Assembly (NCBI RefSeq): GCF_000835495.1
Contig: NW_015622542.1
Span: 4,486,485 to 4,550,484 of the forward strand
Direction: 5' to 3'
Source: Cladophialophora immunda
Lineage: Eukaryota > Ascomycota > Eurotiomycetes > Chaetothyriales > Herpotrichiellaceae
DNA: 64,000 nt
The position numbers and the translations under genes are program-made. The notes beneath the pieces were generated by a model. The model had not been told where the DNA came from and did no database searches. It saw only the letters and a program-made list of their open reading frames with translations. This document shows positions 44,082 to 56,634 of this stretch, in pieces. How positions within the stretch are numbered: position 1 is the first letter of the stretch; every line of letters starts with the position of its first letter.

Positions 44082-46261
44082 TCACCGCTCTCTATTGGAC
44101 AGTCCTTTGGCCTGGTCCTCGGCGTTGGCGAGGATTTTCCACTTCACTGCACGTCTGCTCCGACCTTCAGTCGAGTCTTGGAGATGCCGAAGGACCTTTC
44201 CGGTGACGCTCGGTCCGTCCAGGCCATATCGTGCATAATTGCTTGTGCCAGAAGCTGAAAACCCAAACGTCTCCGTTCCTATTGATGCAGTGCAATAACG
44301 GGCCCATATCAAGGGCACATAAGGCTCGATGGATATGACGTGTGGAGAGGATGATATGACTTGCTCCTTGTATGCGTCCGTCTGCTTCTCGAAGAGCTCG
44401 ATACAGGGCATACTAACAACGCGAGTCGGGATACCTCGCGCGGATAGCTCCCGCGCAGCTTCAACGGCAAATTGGAGTTCTGAACCCGTCGAAATCAGCG
44501 TCACCTGGGCGTTGTCGGCCTCCAGGATAACATAGCCACCCTGCCCGACCTTGTGCCGGTTGGTGTTTGGAACGCGAGTCTGCGGCCCTTCTCGAGCCAC
44601 GGATATAATAGACGACTTGGTCCTCTCACCCAATGCCACCATCCAGGCACCTATCACCTCCTCAGCATCGCACGGCCGGATGTAGAGTAGTGAGGGCATT
44701 GCGCGATAGAGCGAATCCAACTCGACCGGCTGGTGGGTCGGGCCATTTTTTCCCTCATTCAGAGAATCATGGGTGGCGATGTGGATTACCTGAAGACGGT
44801 TAAGTGCCCCCATTCGGACGCCGGCGGCGGCGTAGAGATAGAACATGAAGAATGTGGCGGTCACAGGGACGAATGCATTTCGCGAGTACGCCGCAATTCC
44901 GTTGGAGATAGCTGCCATCGCGTGCTCGCGTATTCCATACCGTATAACGCGCCCTTGTCGATTGTTCCTGTCGAAGATGAGATCCGAGCAGTCGGCCAAT
45001 TTGTTCGGACCCCAGACATCGGCGCCTCCAGCGAAGATACCTTCTAGCCTGTGAATAAGCTGACCGAAAACCCAGCCATTTGACTCTCTAGTGGCAGGGA
45101 GATGATGCGGTGCTTCCATGGTTTCGAGCATTTCCTGGTAGTCCAGTTGTCCTTCCATACGCCTTCTCAGCGCGGCCGCTTGCTCCGGGTACTTTTGACT
45201 ATAATCTTGGAGTTTAGAAGCCCATAAAGAAGCTTCAATGTTCCCTCGGTCAGCAGCTGAAGCAAGATATTGCTTTGTGGCCTCGGTGGGAGAATGTGGT
45301 GGCTGGTTCGGATAAAGGGCAAAGTGCTCAGCGTCAGCCTGATCGTACATTCCATGGTGAGACTCCGAAGTGCCCGCGCTGGATGTACCATAACCAATGG
45401 TGGTTCTTATGTTGATGAACGTCGGCTTTCCTTTGCAGGATCTAGCCAAGTTGAGCGCCGAGACAATGTCGTCCACTGAGTTGTCGCCGTCAAAGACATC
45501 AATCACATTCCAGCCGCACGATTGCATCTTGAGATTGACATCCTCCGAATCGATCCAACTCAATGGTCCGTCGCAAGTAATTGCATTGTTGTCATAGAGT
45601 AACACCAAATTATCGAGCCCCAGACTGGATTCTTGTCAGTATTCAGAGGAGGGAGAGTAACAGACTAGACTTACTGGCCGGCGATGGAAATCGCCTCAAG
45701 AGCCACTCCTTCTTGTAAGCAGGCATCTCCGGTGGTACAGTAGATGCGGCTTGAGATCATTTTGTACGCTGGCCTGTTGAATTGCGCGGCTTGTTGTTTT
45801 GACACAATCGCCATGCCGACAGCGTTCGCAATCCCCTGTCCAAGAGGGCCTGTGGTCACCTCAATCCCGGGAACGTGGTTCTCCGGATGACCAGAGCAGT
45901 TGGTTTGAGGCGCTGTTCTCGATTCTCTGTCGTACGGCAACGGACTTGCGTAAAGCTTGAGGTCGTCCATGGTCACGGAAGAATAGCCAGCAAAGTACAG
46001 CATAACGTAGAGGATAATAGCCGTGTGACCATTGGAAAGTACGAACCGATCACGATCGTACCACTCTGGGTCATTGTTGCTGTACCGCATCTCATGCGCC
46101 CAGAGAGCAACAGCCATAGGAGCCATGCCTATAGCACCCCCTCCATGACCCAAAACATACTGCCGACAGCAATCAATGATCAATTTCCTGATATCAGCGA
46201 CAGCCCTGGCGTCCTCAGACGGCTCTTTGAGACCAAATCGAGTAGGCTCAATGGACCCCAT
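44082..46261 (-). CDS. transketolase-family enzyme (transketolase or dihydroxyacetone-synthase-like)
   Basis: Exons 46261-45675 and 45624-44082 join in phase 2 to 709 residues from ATG MGSIEPTRFG. The TPP domain has RFVLSNGHTAIILY, GPLGQGIANAVG and TGDACLQEGVALEA...AG-HLGLDNLVLLYDNN, where GDA replaces the usual GDG. The pyrimidine domain has RYGIREHAMAAISNG and LNEGKNGPTHQPVE, and the C-terminal domain ends with SIGTETFGFSASG. It should transfer two-carbon ketol units between sugar phosphates. The sequence differs enough from housekeeping transketolase motifs (SNGHT, GDA) to suggest a paralogue, perhaps acting on dihydroxyacetone/formaldehyde as in peroxisomal dihydroxyacetone synthase. However, the C-terminus (NRER) is not a peroxisomal signal. 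Confidence 0.88.
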
Positions 46262-48652
46262 TGCGAAATTAGAATCCGCTGTAAGCAGAAATGCTCTTTG
46301 CAGAATTGCTGTACACTGTCTAGGTATTCTGTATATAAATGACCAGTTCCCAATCTTGGCTCTGACATTGCCGCTGCCGGAGCCTAGTAGCCGACTTCTA
46401 GATAATATGCCTATAATTGCTCGGCGTTTCCTACTTAGCGAGCTAGTAGTCGGCGACTTGATGTCCGCTGGCTGGACTGGTCTTTTACGGCCTAGCTTTG
46501 ACCTAACTTCCCAGACCGGCCAATCATCTCTGCGAGTTGTGGTGGGGCTATGGGAGAACAGCCTTGGAGGAAATCGCTGTCTCCCGGTCGATGAGCAAAT
46601 CTACATGCTTGTACAGCGGCACTGAGGCGACCAACGGCAACGTTACAGACAAATTCAAAGGTCGTCAAGTAAGCACAGAATGAATAGTCTGACCCAGAAA
46701 ACAGGCGAGGGATTTGTGCAGTAATGTTCGCATTGGCAAAGCTGGTAATTTTTGGTTAAGACGCCGATCTGAAACAAAAGCCATTCCCTTTATAAGTGAT
46801 GGACTGTGTCCCAACCAGAAAGTACAAGCGTGGTATCACAAGCGCATTGTTTCCCCTGATTTAACGCAAAAGATTTGTCGAGAACATGGTGAGACAAAAG
46901 CCCATCTGCCCAGTCTTCGATAGTCCAGAGTATTCTTCTGCAGATTCCACAGTTTTCCAGTGGGCATTCCCCGTCACGACGATGCTAATGGATGCATAAT
47001 ATAGCCTTGCGTTGCCAATGGCTTGTCCTGGGGATCTGTTTGCCGGATATTGCGGACAAGACGCTCACCTGATTTAGTCAGGGGTGTTTCCTCGTCGGAA
47101 TCTCGACGCCCTTCCTTCGTATCCCACGTAACTTGGCGCTGCTTTTGCTCAGGCTGGCTCTTGCCCCGGCTCAACTTCGGCTCAGGGCCGGCTCGGCCAG
47201 CTCACCCTGGTTACCATCTTTCGAAGTTCTTTGAGAACTCTTTTGAGGTCTCGCCTGGGTCGCGACATGACATCGGTCGTGGTGCCTTCCTCATTGTTGA
47301 CCGTGCAGAGCTCAATAGGAGGAACCAAATTGTCAAAGATGGCGCTCTTCCTCCTTCTATTAAATTCAACGCTATTAAAACTGTGAATTACTTGCACAGT
47401 AATTCTGCCTTGTCTTCTGCCTCGTTCATGATTGGAAAGGCAATGACTACCTAACGTCAATTGGCAGCTGGAGCAGGGCGGATGGTGGCAGTTGATTGAT
47501 TGAAAAGCTTGGTGAGTGCCTCCTGACGATGTAAGGCTCGAAGACTAGCCTTCCCGTCTCAATCCATTTACCTGTGTTATACTTCTCAGGGGGTCTTACG
47601 CACGCACACTATCTTCCACAGGCCTATAATCGGGCATTCGCGGATCTGCCAATCTCATCCCTAATGGACGGGAAGTCAGATGGCGCTCCATCATCAGCTA
47701 CGGTGCACAATACCAGTGGCAGTTGGATGGCGTACAACCCGCCGGAATTCGCATAGGTGGCGTTTTCAGTTTGTGGTCGCAATACGACCGCGAAGAGAAA
47801 ACGCCTGTTGGGCTGCTCTGCCTTTTCCCTGGTATTGTGCAAACCTATGGGCGTTGTCCGGATTGCTTGGAAAAGGAAACAGCTGTGCATCCCCTTTGAG
47901 TCAGACGTATGGACCACGGAATATCAACTCTTCCCCATCTTCCAGCTCCATCTAACCTCTGCAGAAGGCAGTAACGTTCGCAGACGGGCCGAGAATCCCC
48001 ACAAGCTCATTTCAATTTCCGTGATCACAGCCTGGAATGAGGGGTTCTGGGTTATGCACAAGGGTAAACTCTGCCCTACAGCCTGTCTCTGTCACTTGTG
48101 AATCGCCGGCTCTACCCCACAAACAGCCACCAGCTCACGCCTGTAGGGTATGTGCTTCAGGATCCTCAACCTCCACCACACGCGGCTGTTCACCTTTCAT
48201 TTCCAGATCATGATGGGCTTCTTGCTCCTGCATCTCATGAAGTCTTTGCAACGGCTCAGGAGAGATGGGCTGTGCTCCGAAATCCTCCACATTGCTAAAC
48301 GCAAGACTCGCCGTTGAGCCTCGATCCGTAGCCAAAACTTCCTCGTCCCTTCCCGATGTAGTAATACTAAATGATATATTAATATATTACATATTTCTTG
48401 GTACCGCTATCACGTGTGGTTCTGGATGTATGCCTCTTATTGGTTCGTCCAACCTCCCCGCTCGTTGGGCTTTTCTGACCTATTATTTGTCAGCCAGGTT
48501 CGTAAAATGTAGGCATCAGTGACGTGGCAGAAATAGAGGCAGGACATTCCATAGCCTGATATAGCCTGAGGATAAACTCCTTCCGTATCTATTAAAGCTC
48601 AACTTTTATCATCATCAATATCTCGCAGGACTAAAGCCAGACCGCGTATAAG
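46262..48652. other. 2.4-kb stretch without an intact gene
   Basis: The largest gene-poor stretch of the window. It includes a frame open from 47574 to 48101 except for one TAG, listed separately, and AT-rich DNA near 48,370-48,395. I recognise no transposon or RNA gene. Confidence 0.4.
47574..48101 (+). pseudogene. possible broken gene: one frame interrupted by a single TAG
   Basis: The frame is open for 60 codons, stops at TAG 47754-47756, and is open again for 114 codons. The translation is not low-complexity (HNTSGSWMAYNPPEFA, stop, VAFSVCGRNTTAKRKRLLGC; later RIAWKRKQLCIPFESDVW). I do not recognise a family. It may be a recently decayed gene, a misread intron, or chance. Confidence 0.3.
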
Positions 48653-51600
48653 ATGTCCGGGACGCCACAGGACCAGGCTGAGTGTGTTCTTGATACTTGC
48701 CACGTTGCAAAGCCGACGATGTTGTCGGGCATCGCTAACTTCGCATATTATGACAGTGTCGATGCCGTCCTCGCGACATTTGGTGATACGTGCGAGGCAT
48801 TTATCCAAGAGCTCGACGACAAAGAAAGAGCTGAAATCCTTAGGTTCACCTCTGCTGAAGACATGCTTCAGTCGATCAATCAGCTTTCTGAGACTCATTT
48901 CCTTCACCGATCTCGGTTTACGGCTTGCGCAAAACGGATACGCCGGTTCAGCGACAAGTTTGGTCCATACTTCGAGGTAATAAACATCTTCGTTCAGACC
49001 AATCCAGAATACTCTGGGCTGGTATGGGGGATACTACGACTGGTATTCCAACTCGGTACTCATTATGTGACCTTCTTGGAAAAGATCAGCCTTACTTTCG
49101 AACAGATATCTGTTCAACTGCCAATATACGAGCATGGTGTCAAATCACTGAAATCTCTGAAAGACGAGCATGATAAGCGACTGGATCGCCGACTTTTGGT
49201 ATCCCTTTCTTGGATATACAGCGATGTCATGGAATACTGCTTTGAAGCTTACAGGTTATTGTCGAGGGGCAAGTCTTTTCGGGAGAAGGCCAGATTGATC
49301 TGGAAACTCTCGTGGCAACCGTTTGATGATCGTTTCGGCCACGTACTCAAACGATTGCGATGGCACAAGGACCTTTTCAACCAAGAAGTGCGCGTTGCTC
49401 AGATGGAATTAGGTGCAACCCAACTTCGGCAAATGAGGAATCAGCGCGACCAGTTGGATCGACTGTATGCGTCTTTCGAAAAAGAAATGATTGAGGCGCA
49501 GAGAATTAGGGCCACCCAGGAACGGAAATGGGAAAGTGAACAGGAATCTTTGAAATGTGAGTAATCTGGTGCAAGATATTCTGCTCGTGTACCTTTATGA
49601 TAACGTTCCTGTACAGCGCAGGTTATCCAGAGGCTGAAAGACTGGATAAATGCCCCAAATTGGGAAGAATCTCACGAGTCAGCTTCTTCCCGAAGGCATG
49701 CTGGAAGCACAACGTGGTTCTTTTCGGAGCCAGTGCTCAGTAGCTGGCGGTCTGGAATAAACGAGTCGTGGGAATTGAACCAGAAGGCCGAGTGCAACAT
49801 TCTGCTTGTTCAAGGTACGCTGAGATCGAGTCATTCGAGCCCCAAGGTTCACTGTTAGTAGGCAAGCCAGGGTTTGGCAAGACACACTTGTGCTCCAGTT
49901 TCATTGATCGTCTCCGTTCTGGGAGCTTCGAGCACCCAGAAAATCCTCTTACAGACAGCACTATTTCCGGAATTTTCTACTACTATTTCGACGCTTTGAA
50001 GCCATGGACACAGGGTGCTTCGGGAGCTTTTCGAGCCATTCTCACCCAGGCGTTGCACAACTACCGCAATGACAATGATGCGCTCGATGCTGCATGCTTG
50101 ATGATGTACCATGGAGTTTCTGGTCAAAGAATAGCGAGCGAAGATGAGATTGTGACTCTGCTCCATTGGTACCTTCGACGATACCGGAATGTGGTGCTGG
50201 CATTCGATGGCCTCGACGAAGCCGATGATCTCAAACACTTTTTCAAGTGCCTTCAACTTTGTTTGTCGGAGTTTGACTTGACAAACCTGGACACAAGATT
50301 GTCCTTCGACTCATTTACAACACCTAATGTCACTTCGACGACGAATGACCCCGGGCCCGCTGTCATACTTTTCAGCCGCCCCAGTATTGTCGTTCCGAAG
50401 TCTTTGCTAGAACGGACTCGCCTCCTGTCGCTTCGTAAAGACCAGAATCAGATTGACATAGCAGCTTTCATCTACTCCACTCTCGAGCAGCTCGTGGCCA
50501 ATGGCATGATAGACGAAGACCAACAAACAGAGGAGCTTGCAGAGAAGGCTGCATCTCATGCAGGTGGCATGTTCCTGTGGGCGAGGTTACTCGATAGCTA
50601 TCTCAACACAGATGGCCTCACCGTACAGGAAAGACTGGATGCGCTAGGTGATCTTGTGTACCTTGAAGGCTTAGACAATTTGTACAACGCGATCTTCTGG
50701 CGATTGCAGACAAATTTGCCTTCGCAGGTGAGAACCAGGGTCAGAAAGGCGTTTCAATGGATTTACGGTGCTCGAAGACCTCTATTCGTTGACGAACTGA
50801 GCGAAGCAGTCAATTTACCGGCAGATAGCACCGCTCACATCGCTCAGATTCCGAAATTTCGAGAGGCCATACCACGGATTTCCGGTAGCTTGCTGGAAGT
50901 TACTGCAGATGATACTGTGAGCTTCATACATAGCTCTCTCTCTGAGTACTTGCAACACAGTCTGCAGAGGGATTCAACCACTGAGGAGAATCACGTTCGC
51001 TTGATTCAGCCTCTTCAGACGGCAACTCACTTGGCAGCTTCTTGCGTGTCATACCTAGCTAAATACATTCCCCCAGAGCCTCTGAGCGGCTCCACGAACA
51101 CCACTGCAGACCTTAAGATTCAGACACAGCGGTTTCCGTTACTTCCATATATACTGCAAAACTGGACCTTTCACGTTATTTCAGCCATGAAATATGGCAG
51201 TTCCAAGGGGAACGCCGCTGTTGACCTGGAGCCGGAGCAAGTCTTAGGGCTCACGCAGCTCCTGAATGAAATCCACAGCTTCATCCTCGACAAGAGGGCT
51301 GTTATGACCTGGATAGAAGCTTCTTGGTTGTTTGGAGCGCCGCCTCAGCTTGACGGCATGGCAGTTTTCTCCAGGAAGAATGTCTCTGTTCGCCGCTGTT
51401 CGACCGGAGCCGATTCACAGAGTCTCGGAAACTTCTTTCAGGACATCTCTAACTTTTCACGAGACCTCAAACGCCTCAACACCGACTGGGGCCACGTGCT
51501 ACGCAAAACATCAAATGAGATCTGGGAGCCCAGCATCCGATCTCTTTGTCGGTCACAATTCTGGTTGGGAACAGAAGAGGCCACACTAGATTCTCTGGAA

Positions 51601-53329
51601 GCAAGTGCTAAACATCAGGGTCACAGAATCTCGCTCGGATCCAGAGTTTCTTCGAACGGTCTTGAGGTTGGATTAGTCAGTCTCATAGCACCAAGGTGAG
51701 TAGTTTGAACCAGCTCATCAGTATCGACCCGTGCGATTAACTCTACACCTTCTCCTTCAGCTTTTCGTGGGAAGCTGGATGTGAAGACTGCCTGAAGTTT
51801 CACCTTGGTCAAATCGAGCTCGGCAAGGCAAAAGGAAATCTCCCGCCGTGGAAGCTCTGCTTCGAGGTTTGGGATTTAACCTCGAAGGTCACGAAGTTCA
51901 AGGTCTATTCCACCATCAGTTGTCATGACTCGGAGTCCGAATTTCATCACTGTCTCAGCGGTCACTACCTTCCTACAACCAATCTGAAAGTTACCTTTGG
52001 TATTTCAGGTGATCTGCGCAAGGTTCAAGTCATGTCCGACCTCATCATCATCAGGAGCCTCGACCCGTCGTTCCAAGACGAAAATGGATGGGGATGCACT
52101 TACGACTGCGCCGTTCTCGGAAGGCCACGGATATTGGACAATCCGACCAGTGTTCACTCAATGTCGATATGGGGTATCGTTTTCTCGGACGATGGGAGAT
52201 ACTTACTCTTCGCTCCGAAGTATTCGGCTCTCCGCGTGTTCGCATTCTCTAATCCTGAAGAGAAGCCACAGCCTGTAGCGAAGACAAGCCCAACTGGACT
52301 GCTCTTTGCTTGTAGTGTCTTGGGCTATATAGCATGCTTCCATCCATTCCTGCCGGCGCTTGCACTTGCACGTGAGAACGAAACGGTAATTTGGAACTTT
52401 ACTTCAGGTATCTATTGCATCCCCATGTCTTAGGTGCAGGGTTCAAATCAGACAAAGCTAACTGAATGCGTCTAGTATCGGGTCAAGGTTATGTCAAGGT
52501 CTCATCGACTGTGCTTGTAAAGTTGAGATTTTCGAACTGTGGAAATTATATCATGGGCTACGACCATTACCAGCGATCTCAGCGGCTAGATTTTGTGAAT
52601 TGTCATGATGCAATCAACACGCTGTTTCCAAGCCGTAGGCTTGAAACGGACGCAGCAGAGGCCTCGCCCGCACAAGAGATTTCTCTTCCGGGCCAGAGAC
52701 ACATTCCATTCAATGAAGCCAGGAACGCCCGTCATCATGCAGCCAGCATTCAGCCCATGGATACCATAACTTTCAGCTCTGGTGGACTGACAGACGAAGC
52801 GGCCGTGTCTGTATTGCGGCAATTCCTCTATGAGGGAGCGTTACAGCTCACAACTCTTCGAAAGGATGGCACGGCGACAATAGAAACAATCGCCCGGATC
52901 CCCAAAAATCTCGACTTCTCCAACGCAGTTATGTTACGTACACGGTCTTCGAGCTCTAGAGAGACTATTTCATCCGATAATGATGAGAAAGTTCGTCTGG
53001 TACTGAACATACGTCAAAGACAGCACTATACTCTTTCTCTTGCCGATCACGAGCAGCCGATGCCAATTATCTTTGAGAGGAGGAAGCATACGATTCCTGC
53101 GTCCAATGTAATGATACAGGGCACCATACAATCTTCTCTGGACTCAACCATTCCAGGAGCTCTAAAATCAAGAGGCATTATTCCTTTACGAATGAAACAG
53201 ATGAATTTCGACAACGAGGGAGTATCAGGAAGAGCACCAGTGGTTTGCGAAGGACAAGCTGGCAATGCGAGAAGATCTGATCGATTGCATATCAAGAAGC
53301 AGATCAACAACACGAAACCGTCCGTTTAG
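48653..53329 (+). CDS. NACHT receptor with DUF7708-like N-domain and propeller-like C-terminus
   Basis: Five exons (48653-49556, 49617-49814, 49859-51695, 51761-52407, 52476-53329) join in phase to 1,479 residues from ATG MSGTPQDQ. Residues 60-300 are the helical domain that precedes NACHT in many fungal STAND proteins (FSDKFGPYFEVINIFVQTNP, LVWGILRLVFQLG). NACHT: P-loop VGKPGFGKTHL near 368, Walker B VVLAFDGLDEADD near 482, and the winged-helix end TVSFIHSSLSEYL. The C-terminal third has WD-like strands (IWGIVFSDDGRYLLFAPK, ACFHPFLPALALARENETVI, VKLRFSNCGNYIMGYD), i.e. a degenerate beta-propeller sensor. Intron 2 is only 44 bp and sits directly before the P-loop. It appears intact and is likely a non-self sensor; the N-domain's action is unknown. 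Confidence 0.85.
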
Positions 53330-53875
53330 GGCTGCAATGGTGATAATTGGAGCATATCCCCAACAAACATGATTGGACCCTGCTCCAGAGGCGAGGTAAT
53401 GTTTGGTCTTCTGGAGAGCAACAGGCTCTTCGATTGTTCCCAGAAGCTCGAAAAGATCCATGCCACGGTGTTCAACATCGTCGACAGTTGCCGGAGCGTC
53501 CACTTTGAGCACCCACTCGAATATTTCCAAGCAGCCACTGACACAGCTCTGCTCGATTGGGGATATACCATTCTCCTTAGCGCGGTGTTGAAGGTAAATT
53601 GGACCTGACCCGGGTATGGGTACAATTGATCCGTTGCCCGGGCCGAATTGACATGATATCAGTGACGTGCCGGACTTGCTCAGGTTGAAGCGGCGAGCGT
53701 CAAGTCGTTCCCAGGCCCAGAGGTGGAAATAGAAAGTACCCTTGTCAAGATTCCGACGTCGAATTGCCTGTTTCCAACGAAAGTGTATCGCTTGTGCCTG
53801 GAAAGAGTCGCAATCGTGGATTAAATTGAGTCCATTCACTAATTTTCCTGGTCTCTCATTTGTCGGTTGCCTGCC
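53225..53875 (-). pseudogene. truncated ankyrin-type gene, antisense to the NACHT gene's 3' end
   Basis: The minus-strand frame (open from about 53,875, no ATG) reads NGLNLIHDCDSFQAQAIHFR, then FYFHLWAWERLDARRFNLS, a segment I associate with fungal ankyrin-type proteins, and after it VVDLLLDMQS of one ankyrin unit. It stops at 53225 after a single repeat, and no upstream start exon is recognisable. About 105 bp overlap the last coding exon of the NACHT gene on the other strand. I read it as a truncated or decaying ankyrin gene; an unrecognised 5' exon remains possible. Confidence 0.5.
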
Positions 53876-54636
53876 GTATGAAGTGGACAGCCTTTATCGG
53901 CGCTTTAACTAGGATAATCCGCTGTATTGCGGAGAAGAATGAACATTGAACAGGGTGTATCGAGCAAAAAGCCTCATAACCTAGAGCTTTTCTTATTGCA
54001 AGGCTGCCCCAATACCCATGTCCTGGCTTTTACATATCCCAGAAGGACCATGGAGGAGACATCAGATCCCTTGAAAGGGCCAATAAATCTTTCTCTCAAG
54101 CACCACGCCTCGTTCAAGAATGGCCCCGTTTCTCTATGCCGTCCGATACAACAATGCCAACAGCTCTGATCTGGACGTCTGTCAAATCAGACCGGCACTT
54201 CGCTGACGAAAACTCAACATCAAAACTTCCCAAGCTCGGCCGTATGACTGGGAAGACTATTGCACCGTTTCCTCGGCAGAAGGCTTCTTTCCTGTCCTTT
54301 CGGGTATTCTCACAGCCCGGGACATCGCTTCGATGGGTGAAAGATTCGGCTTCTGGGGACCGCACCGTCTCGTTTTCGCGAAGCCTGCCCATCCAAGTGC
54401 TGAAAATAAGTTGATTCAGGCATACTTCGATGCCCTAGTGAGTAATCGGATTCCTTCCCGATGAATCGGAAATATACACCGCTGGAAAACTGTGGGGCGA
54501 AGTCGCCGACTCGATACCCCGGATCCGAGGTCTGATGTGGTCAATTGGGCAGAGTGGAAAACTATTTGAATGAGTTGAACATACCATTTCATCCAGCTCC
54601 TTGCCTGTAAGGAATCATTCGGGTTCGACAACAAGT
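53876..54636. other. intergenic, no gene seen
   Basis: Holds short frames on both strands without family signatures; it should include the transporter promoter. Confidence 0.4.
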
Positions 54637-56634
54637 ATGGCGAGCCATCAAGATCACACTTGGTTCAACCTTCTGGTAAGACTCACACCCAAGGTCTCCC
54701 CGCTCAATAGATCATGACTGACCCTTTCAGATCGTGCTAGCCCTCTGTTTTGGCAGCTTGACATATGGCTATAACTTCAGTGTGCTCACGAATACGCTGG
54801 GCCAGCCCAATTTCTACTCTTACTTCGGCCTCACGCAGGACAAAGCGGATGCAGGGAAATATGCCTATACGAATCGAATCATCGGCGCGTGCAACGGAGT
54901 CTTTTCGGCCGGCGGCTTCCTGGGCGCCGTGTTGATGGGCTGGTGGTGCGAGGCACGAGGACGAAAAGAGGCCTTGGCCGGGTCGACAGTGGTCTCTCTT
55001 GTCGGAGGTGCCCTCTCAGCAGGCTCGGTCCATATTGGCATGTTCCTTGCCGCACGCACAATCACGGGTATAGGTGTCGGTATGAAGAAACCTAAAGATA
55101 CTGCCCGTGCTGTACACTAATGGTCTTCAAAAGGCATGTTTGTCACTTTGGTGCCGATCTTTCAATCCGAGATTGCACCTCCTGCCACGCGAGGATTTCT
55201 CGTTGCTCAACACGGTTGGTAGCCAATGCCGAGAGTAAATGGACCTGCGACTAACTGTTTCTAGGTTTCATTCTTGTTATGGGATATGCAATTGCGGGCT
55301 GGGTGGGATACGCGACCTATTTTGCCGACAGCCCTCCCTTTCAATGGCGTTTCCCACTGGCTCTTCAAACTCTTTGGCCTATGTGTTTGGGATGTCTCTT
55401 ACCATGGATACCGGAGTCTCCCCGATGGTGTATGGTCATCCCGTTTGTTTTTACAATTCTCTCAAGCAGCCTGGTCTTGGTTGATTCACGCTAACAATGT
55501 CACAGTGCTGGAGCAAGAACGAAATCAGGAGGCATGGGATATTGTCCTTAAACTCCACAAGCGACCAGGAGACAGCCAAGACACGTTTGCCAGAGAGGAG
55601 TTCTATCAGATAGCTGAGCAGGTCAAGGCCGACAAATCCGCCTCAGTATCCTTCCTTGATATGTTCCGCCAGCCCCATTACCGCAAAAGAATGATCTGTG
55701 GAGGAATCACCATGTGGGCTGCAGAGGCCAGCGGCAACCTTGTTATCTACAGTAAGTCAGTCTCGCCACCGGACAGCTTGTCGACTAACCTTGGACAAGA
55801 CTTCAGCGTCATCCTTTACGAGGGACTTGGCTTCACAGGCAGCATTCCTCTGCTTCTTTCGGCGATATACGTACTCTATGCGGCCTGCTTGAACTATGTC
55901 TGCTCTCTGCTTATCGACCGCGTTGGACGCGTGAGGTTGATGCGTGAGTACGGTCGTCTTTTTCAGGTCATTTCCATGCTGACGGAAAGAAGTCATCGGG
56001 TTCACCGGTTGCCTCATCTGCCTTTGCTGTGAGACGGCGATGGACGCTTCGTTTTCCAACACCACGAACAGAGCAGGACTTAGAGCAGGAGTTTTCTTCC
56101 TGTTCTTCTTTGTGACGTTGTATGTTGAGCATTGATCTTCCGGACCCTTACAAAAGCTAAAGTTTTCCAGCTATGGTGGATGCTGCGACGCAACGACTTT
56201 CGTCTATTGCGCAGAGATCTTCCCGACCCAAATTCGCTCTAAGGGGATGGCGTGGTGTATTTCTGTTCTCTTTCTGGCGACGATACCATTCCTCGAGGCA
56301 GCGCCTACAGCCTTCGCCGAAGTCGGATGGAAATATTATCTGCTGTTCATCTTCCTCACCACGATCAACATCATAATAATGTACTTCTATTTCCCGGAGG
56401 TATGTCTCCCCTCTGACAGGATCTGACGGAGTTCATGCTCACGCGGTACAGACCAAAGGCCTTTCCCTTGAGGAGATCAATACCCTTTTCGGGGACACCG
56501 TTGTCGTCCAAATCACACGAATCACCGAAGAGCAGAAAGAGGCCCTCGACCGATCTATTATGCTGTTTAACCCTGGAGCTGCCGATGAAAAGACGAGCGT
56601 GGCTGAAGTTTCCAACATAGAAGCGAATAGCTAG
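54637..56634 (+). CDS. MFS sugar-type transporter
   Basis: Nine exons (54637-54675, 54731-55079, 55134-55214, 55265-55429, 55506-55751, 55800-55943, 55993-56119, 56171-56399, 56452-56634) all join in phase to 520 residues from ATG MASHQDHTWFN. There are twelve predicted membrane segments. Sugar-porter marks: ARGRKEALAG between TM2 and 3, PESPRW at the end of TM6, LLIDRVGRVRLM between TM8 and 9, AEIFPTQIRSKGMA, and FPETKGLSLEEIN after TM12. It belongs to the proton-linked sugar porter family, which imports hexoses, disaccharides or similar polyols at the plasma membrane. The specific substrate cannot be told from these motifs. No neighbouring sugar hydrolase is present. Confidence 0.9.
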
